64,000 nt of DNA from Pseudoxanthomonas sp. J35 (GCF_000513995.1 NZ_AZVB01000013.1:46905-110904); one strand, 5' to 3'. Positions 33,414 through 44,221 are shown, counted from the first letter of the stretch. Numbers and translations are program-made. Notes: generated by a model not told the origin, from the sequence alone.

Positions 33414-34064
33414 TCATTCCATCTTGAAGTCGATCGGTACCGTGAGCCGGCCGGGCACCGGATTGCCGCCCGCATCCAGCGCGGGCGAGAACCGCCAGCG
33501 CGACACGGCTTCCACGGCGGCGCGGTCCAGGTCGCGCGAGCCGCTGCGCGAGGCGACCTCGACCGACAGCGGCGTGCCACCGGCGTCCACTTCCACTTCC
33601 AGTACCACCGTGCCGCTCTCGCCACGGCGCGCGGCGGCGATCGGGTAGCGCGGCGAGGGCGACTGGTCCGGCAGCGGTGCCGGCGCCTGCGTGGCGACGG
33701 CCACCGGTGGCGCTGCCTCGTCCAGGCTCGGCGGCAGGGGCGCGGTTTCGACCGGCATCGGCGGCGGCTCGACGATGGCCGGCTCTTCCTCCACCAGCTG
33801 CGCCGTCTCGTCTTCGCCTTCCGCCGGCGCCGGGAGCGGAGTGGCTGCATCGCCGGCGGCCATCGGCCGCGGCAGGGGTTCGAATGTCTCCGCGGACGCC
33901 GCCGGTTTCACCGGGGCCTCGACGGCATCGCCGTCGCCACGATCCGCCAGCCAGACCAGGGCGAACAGCAGCCAGCCCAGCAGGAAGGCCACGCCGACCG
34001 CCAGCCAGCGGCCCCCGGGCAGGTGCCTGGAAAAACCGGAAAGGGCGGATGCGTGCGTGGCCAT
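33414..34064 (-). CDS. TonB C-terminal-domain protein with proline-rich spacer
   Basis: 216 residues. A membrane helix (about 20-40, WLAVGVAFLLGWLLFALVWL) is followed by a Pro/Glu/Ala-rich spacer of ~100 residues long enough to span part of the periplasm, then a TonB C-terminal domain (YPIAAARRGESGTVVLEVEV, AVEAVSRWRFSPALDAGGN, ending PIDFKME). It is clearly related to its downstream neighbour (RSGSRDLDRAAVEAV against RSRDLDRAAIEAV), which suggests tandem duplication. It is divergent from serS with a 111-base spacer. Its receptor partner is unknown. Confidence 0.82.
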   Translation of the reverse strand: MATHASALSGFSRHLPGGRWLAVGVAFLLGWLLFALVWLADRGDGDAVEAPVKPAASAETFEPLPRPMAAGDAATPLPAPAEGEDETAQLVEEEPAIVEPPPMPVETAPLPPSLDEAAPPVAVATQAPAPLPDQSPSPRYPIAAARRGESGTVVLEVEVDAGGTPLSVEVASRSGSRDLDRAAVEAVSRWRFSPALDAGGNPVPGRLTVPIDFKME

Positions 34065-34140
34065 GGGCGTCCGGTGCTGGAAAACGCCCCGATTCTGGCA
34101 CAGCAGCGGTGAACCGCGGGCGCGCCCGGCCGCGATTGGC

Positions 34141-35501
<1,361 letters not shown>

Positions 35502-35543
35502 GCCTCTTCGCGACGGACGCCTGTCATCCCCGCCGCGAATGCC

Positions 35544-35577
35544 GACGCCGCGCCCGACAGGCGCGGCGTCGTTCTTT
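35544..35577 (+). terminator. Terminator after serS
   Basis: Perfect 10-bp stem (GACGCCGCGC / GCGCGGCGTC), 7-nt loop, then GTTCTTT. It lies 42 bases after the serS stop and close to the end of the convergent azoR. Confidence 0.75.
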
Positions 35578-35583
35578 GGCGCA

Positions 35584-36171
35584 TCAGGCCGCCGTGCTGA
35601 GCGCGACGACTTCGTCCTCGATCGCCGCCCGGGCCGCGGCGATGGCCTCGGCGCGGTGCTGCGGCGACAGGCCCACGCCCTCGGCGCGCACGATGCGCAC
35701 GTCGTCGATGCCGAGGAAGCCGAACAGCATGCGCAGGTAGGGTTCCTGGAAATCGTTCGGGGAACCGGCATGCAGGCCGCCGCGGGCGCTGGCGACGATC
35801 ACCGTCTTGCCGCCGGCCAGGCCCTGCGGGCCTTCGGCGGTGTAGCGGAAGGTGCGGCCGGCCACGGCCAGGCGGTCGAGCCAGGCCTTCAGCGTCGACG
35901 GGATCGAGAAGTTGTACATCGGCGCGCCGATCACCACGATATCGGCGTCCAGGAACTGCTGCAGGACCTGTTCGGCGACCTCCGCCTCGGCCGGGTCGGC
36001 CTTGGCCAGGCTGGCGCCGGTCAGGTGGGGCAGGGGGGCGCGGTCCAGGTCGCGGTACTGGACCTGGAGGCCGGGCGTGGCCGCCCGGTACTGTGCGACG
36101 ATGGCGGCGCTCAGTTCGCGGGTGACCGAGCTGGCGCCGGTGGCGCTGGAATCGATGTGCAGGAGTTTCAT
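35584..36171 (-). CDS. azoR: FMN-dependent NADH-azoreductase
   Basis: 195-residue flavodoxin-fold reductase. MKLLHIDSSATGASSVTREL is the FMN phosphate loop and APMYNFSIPSTLKAWLDRLA is the family signature. AzoR-type dimers reduce quinones and azo compounds with NADH. The LFGFLGIDDVRIVRAEG segment near the C-terminus is also typical. It is divergently transcribed from a LysR regulator 126 bases away, the usual arrangement for a regulator controlling its neighbour. Confidence 0.92.
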   Translation of the reverse strand: MKLLHIDSSATGASSVTRELSAAIVAQYRAATPGLQVQYRDLDRAPLPHLTGASLAKADPAEAEVAEQVLQQFLDADIVVIGAPMYNFSIPSTLKAWLDRLAVAGRTFRYTAEGPQGLAGGKTVIVASARGGLHAGSPNDFQEPYLRMLFGFLGIDDVRIVRAEGVGLSPQHRAEAIAAARAAIEDEVVALSTAA

Positions 36172-36248
36172 GGGGGTGCTCCGGATCGGTGGGGCGGGCG
36201 CGGCTCTGGCCGCTGCTGCCGCCCACTATCCTTCGTTGCATCGGTGGG

Positions 36249-36262
36249 ATAAAGGTGCTTAT
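36249..36262. promoter_or_regulatory. AT-rich dyad, candidate LysR-type operator
   Basis: ATAA-N6-TTAT stands out in the GC-rich azoR-lysR spacer. It has the shape of a LysR-type box (an AT-ended dyad) and is the only such symmetry there. Assignment to the adjacent regulator is inferred. Confidence 0.4.
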
Positions 36263-36297
36263 ATGTCACCATCCGTTCCAAACATGGAAGTAACGCC

Positions 36298-37281
36298 ATG
36301 CAGGACCTGAACGATCTGTACTACTTCGCAATGGTGGTCGAGCACGGCGGATTCGCCGCCGCCGAGCGCGCGCTGGGCATTCCCAAGTCGCGCCTGAGCC
36401 GCCGCATCAGCCAGCTGGAAACCGACATGGGCGTGCGCCTGCTGCAGCGCTCGACCCGCCGCTTCGCCGTCACCGACGTGGGCATGAGCGTGTACCGCCA
36501 TGCCCAGACCATGCTCACCGAGGCCCAGGCCGCGCGCGAGGTGGTCGACCGCCTCAGCGCCGAGCCGCGCGGCGTGGTCCGGGTCAGCGTGCCGGTGTCG
36601 ATCGCCCAGCAGCAGCTGCCGAAGCTGCTGCCGAAGTTCCTCGACCAGTACCCGAAGGTGCGCCTGCAGCTGCATGTGAGCAACCGCCGCGTCGACCTGA
36701 TCAACGAAGGCTTCGACGTGGCCCTGCGCGTGCGCACGCGGCTGGACGACGACGGCAGCCTGGTGATGCGCAGCTTCGGCCAGATCCAGGAACTGATGGT
36801 CGCCAGCCCGAAGTACCTGGACCGCGCCGGCCGGCCGAAGGATCCGACCGACCTGGCCGCGCACCTGACCCTGAGCATGCACGAGGACGAAGCGCACCAG
36901 CGCTGGGAGCTGCACGGCCCCAACGGCGAGGTGCGCCGCGTCGACAACCTGCAGCCGCGCGTGGCCTGCTTCGATTTCCCGCTGCTGCTGGCGATGGTCA
37001 AGGACGGTTACGGCATCACCATGCTGCCGGAGACCGTGTGCGCCGAAGCCGTGCGCAACGGCGAGCTGGAAGTGGTGCTGCCGGAGTGGTCGCTGCCACA
37101 GGGCATCTGCCACGCGGTGTTCGCCTCGCGCCGCGGCCTGCTGCCGGCGGTGCGGGTGTTCATCGATTTCCTCGCCGAGCACCTGCCGCAGCAGATCGAG
37201 GCCTCGCGCCTGGACTGCGGCAACTGCGGCAACAAGGGCAGGCAGCCGGCCGTAGTGGCGGAAGCAGCCGAAGCCGGCTGA
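36298..37281 (+). CDS. LysR-family transcriptional regulator
   Basis: 327 residues. The N-terminal winged helix-turn-helix (LNDLYYFAMVVEHGGFAAAERALGIPKSRLSRRI) is followed by a substrate-binding domain in two lobes (from VVRVSVPVSIAQQQLPKLLP). The subfamily resembles QseA/DhcR/AaeR-type regulators beginning MQDLNDLYYF. A ~30-residue C-terminal tail with three cysteines (LDCGNCGNKG) is unusual and could be redox- or metal-sensitive. It probably controls azoR and itself from the shared spacer. Confidence 0.92.
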   Translation: MQDLNDLYYFAMVVEHGGFAAAERALGIPKSRLSRRISQLETDMGVRLLQRSTRRFAVTDVGMSVYRHAQTMLTEAQAAREVVDRLSAEPRGVVRVSVPVSIAQQQLPKLLPKFLDQYPKVRLQLHVSNRRVDLINEGFDVALRVRTRLDDDGSLVMRSFGQIQELMVASPKYLDRAGRPKDPTDLAAHLTLSMHEDEAHQRWELHGPNGEVRRVDNLQPRVACFDFPLLLAMVKDGYGITMLPETVCAEAVRNGELEVVLPEWSLPQGICHAVFASRRGLLPAVRVFIDFLAEHLPQQIEASRLDCGNCGNKGRQPAVVAEAAEAG

Positions 37282-37380
37282 GAAGCGCGCCGGCAGGCCG
37301 GCTGGCGGCTGCCCCGGCGGCGCGCCGCGTGCGACAATCGCGCGCCGCCGTCCTCATCGCTGGCGGTGCGACATCCGAAC

Positions 37381-37470
37381 GGAAGGGTGGCCGAGTGGTT
37401 TAAGGCAGCGGTCTTGAAAACCGCCGATGGGTCAAACCATCCGTGGGTTCGAATCCCACCCCTTCCGCCA
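37381..37470 (+). tRNA. tRNA-Ser (anticodon UGA)
   Basis: 90 bases folding as a class II tRNA. Acceptor GGAAGGG pairs with CCCTTCC, the anticodon stem GCGGT / ACCGC holds loop CTTGAAA with anticodon TGA at 37415-37417, and a long variable arm and T arm GTGGG-TTCGAAT-CCCAC follow. G73 and an encoded CCA end it. A possible -10 (GACAAT) lies at 37332. Confidence 0.97.
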
Positions 37471-37632
37471 GTCCCCGGGCAGGGCCCGGCGCCTCCGGGG
37501 TCAAGGTTCCGGCCGCGGAGCCCTGCCGCCCATGCCTGCTTCCCGAACGTCCGTCACATTATCCGTGTGAGCGGCTTGCCGCTCCGGCGGAGCTGGGGCT
37601 AGGCTCGGAGGGGGCATACCGAGGGAAGCGGC

Positions 37633-38280
37633 ATGGCCATCCGGATCTACATCGTTGACGACCACGCGCTGGTCAGGGCCGGCCTGCGCATGATCCTGTC
37701 CGCGGAAACGGACATCGAGATCGTCGGCGAGGCGCAGAGTGGCGAGGAAGCGCTGCCGCAGATCCGCAAGCTCAAACCCGACGTGGTCCTGTGCGACCTG
37801 CACCTGCCGGGCATCAGCGGCCTGGAAGTCACCGAACGCATCGTCCGCGGCAAGCTCGGCAGCCGCGTGGTCATCGTGTCCGTGCTCGAGGAAGGCCCGT
37901 TGCCGAAGCGGCTGCTCGACGTTGGCGCCTACGCCTACGTGGGCAAGGGCGGCGATGCGCAGGAACTGCTCCACGCTGTGCGCGACGCCGCGCGCGGGCG
38001 CCGCTACCTGGGCAGCAGCGTGGCCCAGAACATGGCACTGGCGGCGATGGGCGGCGACACCTCGCCGTTCGAGCAGCTGTCCTCGCGCGAGCTGGAAGTG
38101 GCGATGCTGCTGGTGCAGGGCATGCGCCAGGACGCGATCGCCAAGCGCCTGAGCCTGAGCGCGAAGACCATCAATACGCACAAGTCGCGCCTGTTCCAGA
38201 AGGTCGGCGTGCAGGACAGCATCGCCCTGGCGCGGCTGGCGGCGCGCTACGGCCTGATGGATCCCGGCAGCTCGCTCTGA
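37633..38280 (+). CDS. LuxR/NarL-type response regulator, GacA/UvrY-like
   Basis: 215 residues. The receiver domain (1-~120) has the acidic pair in IVDDHALVRAG, the phosphoacceptor Asp in VVLCDLHLPGISGLEV and the conserved Lys in AYVGKGG. The C-terminal LuxR helix-turn-helix is SSRELEVAMLLVQGMRQDAI with LSLSAKTINTHKSRLFQKVG. The SPFEQLSSREL junction and a short C-terminus resemble GacA/UvrY, which drive small RNAs that titrate CsrA/RsmA. No sensor kinase is adjacent, so it would be paired with a distant GacS/BarA-like kinase. It lies 163 bases after the tRNA. Confidence 0.88.
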   Translation: MAIRIYIVDDHALVRAGLRMILSAETDIEIVGEAQSGEEALPQIRKLKPDVVLCDLHLPGISGLEVTERIVRGKLGSRVVIVSVLEEGPLPKRLLDVGAYAYVGKGGDAQELLHAVRDAARGRRYLGSSVAQNMALAAMGGDTSPFEQLSSRELEVAMLLVQGMRQDAIAKRLSLSAKTINTHKSRLFQKVGVQDSIALARLAARYGLMDPGSSL

Positions 38281-38315
38281 GCGCGGCTGCGGGCCGTCAT
38301 CGCTGCAAATGAAAT

Positions 38316-38342
38316 GGCACCGGACGCATGGCGTCCGGTGCC
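38316..38342. terminator. Shared terminator between the response regulator and rne
   Basis: Perfect 12-bp stem (GGCACCGGACGC / GCGTCCGGTGCC) with a 3-nt loop between two convergent genes. The T-rich flank is on the minus-strand side (ATTTCATTTGC), so it suits rne best. Confidence 0.75.
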
Positions 38343-38381
38343 TTGCCGCGCTCCCGCCAGCCGGCCGGAACGCTACCGGGC

Positions 38382-41300
38382 TCAGCCCCCGCGGGACTTC
38401 GCTTCGTCGTCTTCGTTGCCCGCGTCCTCGGCCGGCACGGCCTCGTCGGCCTTGTCGGCTTCCGCCACGGCAGGCTGCTGCTGCGCTTCCACGGACGGGG
38501 TCTCCGGCCGGGTGGCGGCGGGCAGTTCGTCGAACAGGCCCGGATTGGCGACCTGGGCGGGCGCCGGTTCCGGCTCCACTTCGGCGGCCGGGGCTTCGGC
38601 GACCGGCTCGGCGGCGGCAGGAGCCGCTTCGACTTCCGGGGCCGGTCCGGCGGCCGGGGGTTCGGCAGCCGGACCGGCCGGCTCGACCGGCGTTTCGGCT
38701 ACGACTTCGGCCGCCGCTTCGGCGGCGGCGTCGACCGGGGATGCCTCGGCGACGGCCAGCGGCTCGCCGCTGTCGGCCTGGGCCGCGGCGGCGGCCGGGG
38801 CCAGCGTGGCGGCGGCATCGGCCGACTGCAGGGCCGGTTCCACCTCGGCGGAGGCCGGTGCCGGTCCGGCCGGGGCCGGATCGGCCGGGGCTGCCGGTGC
38901 CTGCGGCGCGGCCACTTCGGCGGCAGCTGCCACCGGTTCGGCCTCGGCCGCCGGCTGCGGGGCCGGCACCGGCTCGGCGGCCGGTTGCGGCTGCGCCGGT
39001 GCGGGTACGGTCGCGGCCGCGGGAGCGGCTTCGGCTGCCGGAGCCGCCGGCGTGGCCGGAACGATGTCGTCGAAATCGAACTCCGGCTGGTCGCCGCGGA
39101 CGATGTTTGCCGGCGTGGCCTCGCCGGCATCGTCGGCACCGCCATCGTCCAGTTCGCCCTCTAGGCCCTCGGCGGTCTCGCCGGCGCCCTCGGCACCGGC
39201 CAGCGCGCCGGCGGCTTCGCCGCCGCGACGCCGGCGACGGCCGCCACGACGGCCGCGACGGCGGCGGCTGCCACCCTCGGTATTGGCGCCTTCCTCTCCG
39301 GCGGGCACGCCGTCAGCGGCCCCGTCCTGCACCGGCGCCTCGACAGCCGCGGTCGCCTCGACCGGGGCGGAGACGGGCAGGGTGGTCGCCGCGGCGGCCA
39401 CGGCGGCGGCGACCGGAATCGCGGCCTGGGTTTCGCTGGCAGCGGCCGGTTCCTGTTCGGCGGCGCGGGGCTTGGGCGCGTTCGCCGGCGCGGCGGGCTT
39501 CACCGCCTCGGTGGCCTCGGTCGCGGGCCTGGGTTGCCTGGGCTGCTGCTGCTTCGGCTGGCGTTCCTGCTTCGGCTGCTGCTGGCCGCCCTTCTGCTGC
39601 TGCGGCTGGCGCTCCTGCTTCGGCGGTTGGGGCTGGCCGTTACCCTTGTCCTTGTCTCTGTCCTTGTCTCTGTCCTTGCCCTGCTGGCCGCGCTGCTTCT
39701 GCGGCTGGGCGCCGCGGTTGCCAGACTGGCTGCCGCGCTCCTCGTTGCAGCCGTCGCGACGGTTGCGGTCGCCGCGCTCGTTGCGGTTGCCGCGGCCTTC
39801 GCCCTGCGCCGGGCGCGCCGGTTCCGGCGCCGGGGCAGGGGCCGGCTCGGCGCCGAACAGGCGCTTGAGGAAGCCGACGACGCCGCCGCTGGTGGGCCCC
39901 GGACGCGGCGCCGGGGCCGGGGCGACCGGCGCCGGGGCCTCCTCGCGCTCCTCGCGGACCGGGGCCGGGCGCGGCGGGGCCACGCGGGTCACCGCCGGCG
40001 GCGGCGGGATGTTGAGCTGGGCCTTGGTCAGGGCATGCACCGGCAGCTTGCGCGGGGTGCCGCGCTGGTATGACGGCTTGTTGCTCTCCTCGCCCAGCTC
40101 GTTCTCGCGCAGGCGGGTGACCTCGTAGTGCGGGGTCTGCAGCTGCTCGTCGGCGACGATGATGATCGGCGCGTCGTGGCGGGTCTCGATCTCGCGCAGG
40201 GCGCCGCGCTTCTCGTTGAGCAGGAAGTTGGCGATCTCCACCGGGGCCTGGACCAGCACCTGTCCGGTGTTCTCCTTCATCGCGTGCTCCTCGGCGACGC
40301 GGATGATCGACAGCGACAGCGACTCGACGCTGCGCATGCGGCCGTGGCCGTCGCAGCGCGGGCAGACGATCTGGCTGGATTCGCCCAGCGAGGCGCGCAG
40401 GCGCTGGCGGCTCATCTCCAGCAGGCCGAAGCGGCTGATGCGGCCGATCTGGACGCGGGCGCGGTCGTACTTCAGCGCGGCCTGCAGGCGCTCCTCGACG
40501 GCGCGCTGGTGCTTGGACGAGGCCATGTCGATGAAGTCGATCACCACCAGGCCGCCCAGGTCGCGCAGGCGCAGCTGGCGGGCGACCTCGTCGGCCGCCT
40601 CGAGGTTGGTGTGGAACGCGGTCTCCTCGATGTCGCCGCCCTTGGTGGCGCGCGCCGAGTTGACGTCGATCGCGGTCAGGGCCTCGGTCTGGTCGATCAC
40701 CAGGGCGCCGCCGGAGGGCAGGCGCACGGTGCGCTCGTAGGCGTTCTCGATCTGCGACTCGATCTGGAAGCGGTTGAACAGCGGGATGTCGTCCTTGTAA
40801 TGCTTGAGCTTGCGCAGGCTCTGCGGCATCACCTGTTCCATGAACTGCCGCGCGTCGTTGTACATCTCCTCGGTGTCCACCAGGATCTCGCCGATGTCGG
40901 CGCGCAGGTAGTCACGCAGGGCGCGGATGATCAGGCGCGATTCCTGGTAGATCAGGAACGGCGCCGGCTTGCTCAGCGCGGCCTCGGCGATCGCGCGCCA
41001 GGCGGCCAGCAGGTAGTCCAGGTCCCACTGCAGCTCTTCCGCGTCGCGGCCCACGCCGGCGGTGCGGATGATCACGCCCATGTCGTCGGGGATGTTCAGC
41101 GCGTCCATGGCGCGCTTGAGCTCGGCCCGGTCCTCGCCCTCGATCCGGCGCGAGACGCCGCCGGCGGTCGGGGAGTTGGGCATCAGCACCATGTAGCGGC
41201 CGGCCAGGGAGATGAACGTGGTCAGGGCCGCGCCCTTGTTGCCGCGTTCGTCCTTGTCGACCTGCACCACCACTTCCTGGCCTTCGCGCAGCAGCTCGCG

Positions 41301-41567
41301 GATGCCGGCCTTGTTCGGGTCGACGCCGGCCTGGAAGTAGTCGCGGGAGATTTCCTTCAGCGGCAGGAAGCCGTGGCGTTCGGCGCCGTAGTCGACGAAG
41401 GCCGCTTCGAGGGAGGGTTCGAGCCGGGTGATGCGGCCCTTGTAGATGTTGGACTTCTTCTGTTCCTTCGACGGCTGTTCGATGTCGATGTCGTACAGGG
41501 TCTGCCCGTCGACGATGGCCACGCGCAGTTCTTCGGCCTGCGTGGCGTTGATCAGCATTCGCTTCAT
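38382..41567 (-). CDS. rne: Ribonuclease E
   Basis: 1061 residues. The catalytic N-terminal half starts [20 protein letters not shown], has an S1 domain ([22 protein letters not shown]), the DNase I-like site ([28 protein letters not shown]) and the zinc link CPRCDGHG around residue 405. The C-terminal ~550 residues are disordered: a Gln/Arg/Lys-rich RNA-binding stretch, then Ala/Pro/Glu-rich sequence, expected to scaffold the degradosome. RNase E initiates mRNA decay and matures rRNA and tRNA at the inner membrane. A KDRD repeat is coded with rare AGA codons. It has a long leader and is divergent from rluC, as in Escherichia coli. Confidence 0.96.
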   Translation of the reverse strand: MKRMLINATQAEELRVAIVDGQTLYDIDIEQPSKEQKKSNIYKGRITRLEPSLEAAFVDYGAERHGFLPLKEISRDYFQAGVDPNKAGIRELLREGQEVVVQVDKDERGNKGAALTTFISLAGRYMVLMPNSPTAGGVSRRIEGEDRAELKRAMDALNIPDDMGVIIRTAGVGRDAEELQWDLDYLLAAWRAIAEAALSKPAPFLIYQESRLIIRALRDYLRADIGEILVDTEEMYNDARQFMEQVMPQSLRKLKHYKDDIPLFNRFQIESQIENAYERTVRLPSGGALVIDQTEALTAIDVNSARATKGGDIEETAFHTNLEAADEVARQLRLRDLGGLVVIDFIDMASSKHQRAVEERLQAALKYDRARVQIGRISRFGLLEMSRQRLRASLGESSQIVCPRCDGHGRMRSVESLSLSIIRVAEEHAMKENTGQVLVQAPVEIANFLLNEKRGALREIETRHDAPIIIVADEQLQTPHYEVTRLRENELGEESNKPSYQRGTPRKLPVHALTKAQLNIPPPPAVTRVAPPRPAPVREEREEAPAPVAPAPAPRPGPTSGGVVGFLKRLFGAEPAPAPAPEPARPAQGEGRGNRNERGDRNRRDGCNEERGSQSGNRGAQPQKQRGQQGKDRDKDRDKDKGNGQPQPPKQERQPQQQKGGQQQPKQERQPKQQQPRQPRPATEATEAVKPAAPANAPKPRAAEQEPAAASETQAAIPVAAAVAAAATTLPVSAPVEATAAVEAPVQDGAADGVPAGEEGANTEGGSRRRRGRRGGRRRRRGGEAAGALAGAEGAGETAEGLEGELDDGGADDAGEATPANIVRGDQPEFDFDDIVPATPAAPAAEAAPAAATVPAPAQPQPAAEPVPAPQPAAEAEPVAAAAEVAAPQAPAAPADPAPAGPAPASAEVEPALQSADAAATLAPAAAAAQADSGEPLAVAEASPVDAAAEAAAEVVAETPVEPAGPAAEPPAAGPAPEVEAAPAAAEPVAEAPAAEVEPEPAPAQVANPGLFDELPAATRPETPSVEAQQQPAVAEADKADEAVPAEDAGNEDDEAKSRGG
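39651..39678 (-). repeat. 12-bp tandem repeat inside rne
   Basis: CTTGTCTCTGTC is repeated twice with a partial third copy. It encodes a [11 protein letters not shown] tract using AGA for arginine, a codon otherwise avoided in this GC-rich window. Confidence 0.7.
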
Positions 41568-41986
41568 TGTGGCGTTCCTTGCGCGCTCTCACGCGCGGAA
41601 CGCCGGGCGTTCGCACTCTGGAATCCCGGGCCCCGGCGTCTGCGGCCGGGGCGGCGGGCTTCGCCATCCGTTCGCGCAGGCGCGGCGGGACGGATCCTGG
41701 TTTCCAGCGCTGCAACACCACGGCGGACCGCGGGAGCGCTTTGCTGTATTGCAATGGTGGTGCGGGGCCGGCGGCCGGTGGGCCGCGCGGGACGTGTTCA
41801 GCTACCGGTGCTCTGACCCACCGGGCCATGGCCGGGTCTGCCTGCAAGCCGCTAACATGGCCGCCCCGCGGGCGGTGGTCGCGCACTGTGCCGGGATCGC
41901 GGGAAGCCCGGGCTTCTGGCCCTGCAGCTTCTTCCAGCGGAATCAAACCCTTACATCGCCGCCCGAGTCTAACAGAAATCGCCCCC
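41568..41986 (-). promoter_or_regulatory. rne leader region with two hairpins, shared with rluC
   Basis: A 419-base spacer without a gene. Two hairpins lie directly upstream of the rne ribosome-binding site: GCGCG-N6-CGCGC (41581-41596) and GAACGC-CGG-GCGTTC (41598-41612). The ribosome-binding site AAGGAA is seven bases before the ATG. In Escherichia coli a structured rne leader mediates RNase E autoregulation; this is inferred here by position. No clear promoter boxes for rne or rluC were found. Confidence 0.5.
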
Positions 41987-42946
41987 ATGACCGAACCCGC
42001 CCCCGGCCGGGCCGTCGCACGCACCGTACGGGTGCCCGACGACCGTGATGGCCAGCGCCTGGACAACTTCCTCCTCGGCCAGCTCAAGGGGGCGCCGCGC
42101 AGCCTGGTCTACAAGCTGGTCCGCAGCGGCCAGGTCCGGGTGAACGGCGGCCGGGCCAAGGCCGAGCGCAAGCTGGCGGCCGGCGACGAGGTCCGGATCC
42201 CGCCGGTGCGGCTGGAGACCGAGGCCGGGCGGGGCACCCCGGCACCGGGCCTGCTGGCCCGGATCGAGGCCTCGATCGTGTTCGAGGACGCCCGCCTGCT
42301 GGCCATCGACAAGCCGTCCGGGGTGGCCAGCCACGGCGGCAGCGGCATCTCCTTCGGTGCGATCGAGACCCTGCGCGCCCTGCGTCCGGGCCAGACCCTG
42401 GAGTTGGCCCACCGCCTGGACCGGGACACTTCCGGGGTCCTGGTGGTGGCCAAGAAGCGCTCGGCCCTGGCCGAGCTGCAGGCGCTGATGCGCGAGGGCG
42501 GGGCCGGCGGCGGCATCCGCAAGCGCTACCTGACCCTGCTGACCGGGCGCATGCCCGACGGGACGATGAGCGTGGACGCCCCGCTGCACGTAGGCCTGCG
42601 CCAGGGCGGCGAGCGTCACGTCCAGGTCAGCCCGGACGGCAAGCCCTCGCTGAGCCACTTCCACCTGCTGGAGCGGCGCGGCGGGCAGTCCTACTGCGAG
42701 GTCCGGATCGATACCGGCCGCACCCACCAGATCCGCGTGCATGCGCAGCACATCGGCCACCCGGTGGCCGGCGACGACAAGTACGGCGACCCGGAAGCCA
42801 ACCGCCGGCTGCGCGACAAGGCCGGCCTGCGCCGGCTGTTCCTGCACGCGGCCTCGCTGGAGTTCGCCCTGGACGACGGCCGCACGCCGTACACGATCAA
42901 CGCGCCGCTGGCGCCGGAACTGGCCGAGGTCCTCGACCGGCTGTAA
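41987..42946 (+). CDS. rluC: 23S rRNA pseudouridine synthase RluC
   Basis: 319 residues. An N-terminal S4 RNA-binding domain (QRLDNFLLGQLKGAPRSLVYKLVRSGQVRVNG) is followed by a pseudouridine synthase domain. The catalytic Asp is in LAHRLDRDTSGVLVVAKK, and TGRTHQIRVHAQHIGHPVAGDDKYG is the signature region. It modifies positions 955, 2504 and 2580 of 23S rRNA in Escherichia coli. It is divergent from rne, as in E. coli. Its 3' end is 18 bases from the convergent zupT. Confidence 0.94.
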   Translation: MTEPAPGRAVARTVRVPDDRDGQRLDNFLLGQLKGAPRSLVYKLVRSGQVRVNGGRAKAERKLAAGDEVRIPPVRLETEAGRGTPAPGLLARIEASIVFEDARLLAIDKPSGVASHGGSGISFGAIETLRALRPGQTLELAHRLDRDTSGVLVVAKKRSALAELQALMREGGAGGGIRKRYLTLLTGRMPDGTMSVDAPLHVGLRQGGERHVQVSPDGKPSLSHFHLLERRGGQSYCEVRIDTGRTHQIRVHAQHIGHPVAGDDKYGDPEANRRLRDKAGLRRLFLHAASLEFALDDGRTPYTINAPLAPELAEVLDRL

Positions 42947-42964
42947 GCCGGGCCCGCCCCCGTC

Positions 42965-43771
42965 CTACCACTTGAACAGGACCAGGCTCAGGGCCAGCAC
43001 GCCCATGCCGCTGACCAGGCCGTAGACGGTCTCGTGGCCCTTGGCGTAGCGCTTGGCCGCCGGCAGCAGTTCGTCCAGGGCCAGGAACACCATGATCCCG
43101 GCGATCACCCCGAACACCGCGCCGAACACGCCCTCGGACAGCACGCTCGACAGCAGCCCGTAGCCGATCAGCGCGCCCACCGGCTCGGCCAGGCCCGACA
43201 GCAGGCTGGCGACGAAGGCGTAGCCCTTGTTGCCGGTGGCGTAATAGACCGGGACCGCGATGGCGATGCCCTCGGGGATGTTGTGGATGGCGATGGCGAA
43301 GGCCAGCGGCAGGCCGACGGCCGGGTTCTCGAGGGTGGCGAAGAAGGTGGCCAGGCCCTCGGGGAAGTTGTGCGCGGTGATCGCCACCGCGGTCATCAGG
43401 CCGACCCGGCGGATGTACTCGCGGTTGTGCTCGCGCAGCGCCGGGTCGTCGGCGGTGAGGGTGTCGTGCGGGTTGGGCGCCAGCATGTCGATGCCCATGA
43501 TCAGCAGCACGCCGGCGAGGAAGGCGAAGGTGGCGTAGGTGAAGCCCAGCCGCGGGTCGAAGGCCAGGGTGAACGAGGCGATCGACTTGTTGAGGATCTC
43601 CGACAGCGACACGAACACCATCGCGCCGCCGGCGAAGGCCAGGCCGAACGCGAGCAGGCGCGGGTTGGGCCCCCGGGCGAAGATCACCAGCAGGCTGCCC
43701 AGCCCCGTGGCCAGGCCCGCGGCCAGGGTCACGGCGAGGGCGATCAGGACCGCGGAGGTGGAGGGTTCCAT
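42965..43771 (-). CDS. zupT: ZIP-family metal transporter ZupT
   Basis: 268 residues, eight predicted membrane helices. The metal-site helices IV and V carry AITAHNFPEGLATFFATLENP and AIAIHNIPEGIAIAVPVYY, whose His, Asn and Glu residues bind Zn and other divalent ions. The long loop between helices III and IV (NPHDTLTADDPALREHNREY) is His-poor. ZupT imports zinc, iron, cobalt or manganese without ATP. No Zur box was recognised upstream. It ends close to rluC and is followed upstream by a lipoprotein gene on the same strand. Confidence 0.95.
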   Translation of the reverse strand: MEPSTSAVLIALAVTLAAGLATGLGSLLVIFARGPNPRLLAFGLAFAGGAMVFVSLSEILNKSIASFTLAFDPRLGFTYATFAFLAGVLLIMGIDMLAPNPHDTLTADDPALREHNREYIRRVGLMTAVAITAHNFPEGLATFFATLENPAVGLPLAFAIAIHNIPEGIAIAVPVYYATGNKGYAFVASLLSGLAEPVGALIGYGLLSSVLSEGVFGAVFGVIAGIMVFLALDELLPAAKRYAKGHETVYGLVSGMGVLALSLVLFKW

Positions 43772-43799
43772 CGGGGGGCTCTTCCCTGAGTTGCCCCGC

Positions 43800-44219
43800 T
43801 CAGGGCAGGGGCGAGCGGCCGGCGTCGAGGGCGAAGCATGCGTCAGGACGCACCGCAGGCGGCGTGAAGTTCACCGGGACCTGGATCTTCTGCGCCACCG
43901 GCTGGCCGGCGCGGGTGGCCGGGCGGAACTTCCAGGTGCGCACCGTCTCCTGGGCCAGCTGGTCCAGCTGGGCGTTGCCGCTGCTGCGGATCAGGTCGAC
44001 CCGGGTGGGGGCGCCTTCGACGCCGATCTCCAGGCCCAGTACGGTCTGGCCGCCGATGCCGGCGCAGGCCAGCTCGATCGGGTACTGCGGCGGCGGAGTG
44101 TCCAGCGCGGCGACCTCGGTCGGTGCCGGCACCGGTTCGGCCGGGGGCTGCGAACCGGTGCAGGCGGCGAGGGTGGCGGTGGACACTGCGCAGAACAGGA
44201 CAGGGATGCGCCGGTTCAT
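43800..44219 (-). CDS. TonB C-terminal-domain lipoprotein
   Basis: 139 residues. Signal peptide with lipobox LAAC (MNRRIPVLFCAVSTATLAAC), a short Pro-rich stretch, then a TonB-like C-terminal domain (YPIELACAGIGGQTVLGLEI, RSSGNAQLDQLAQETVRTWKF, VPVNFTPP). It is anchored by lipid rather than by the usual membrane helix, so it cannot couple to ExbB in the ordinary way. ATG 44219 has GGAGG seven bases upstream; ATG 44225, overlapping the phhB stop, is an alternative. Two further cysteines lie in the domain. It is probably co-transcribed with phhB. Confidence 0.78.
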   Translation of the reverse strand: MNRRIPVLFCAVSTATLAACTGSQPPAEPVPAPTEVAALDTPPPQYPIELACAGIGGQTVLGLEIGVEGAPTRVDLIRSSGNAQLDQLAQETVRTWKFRPATRAGQPVAQKIQVPVNFTPPAVRPDACFALDAGRSPLP

Positions 44220-44221
44220 GG

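Noticed and set aside
38314..40128. Gly/Ala/Ser-rich plus-strand open frame opposite rne
   Set aside because: Reverse reading of the Ala/Pro/Glu-rich RNase E tail; low complexity and no start signals.
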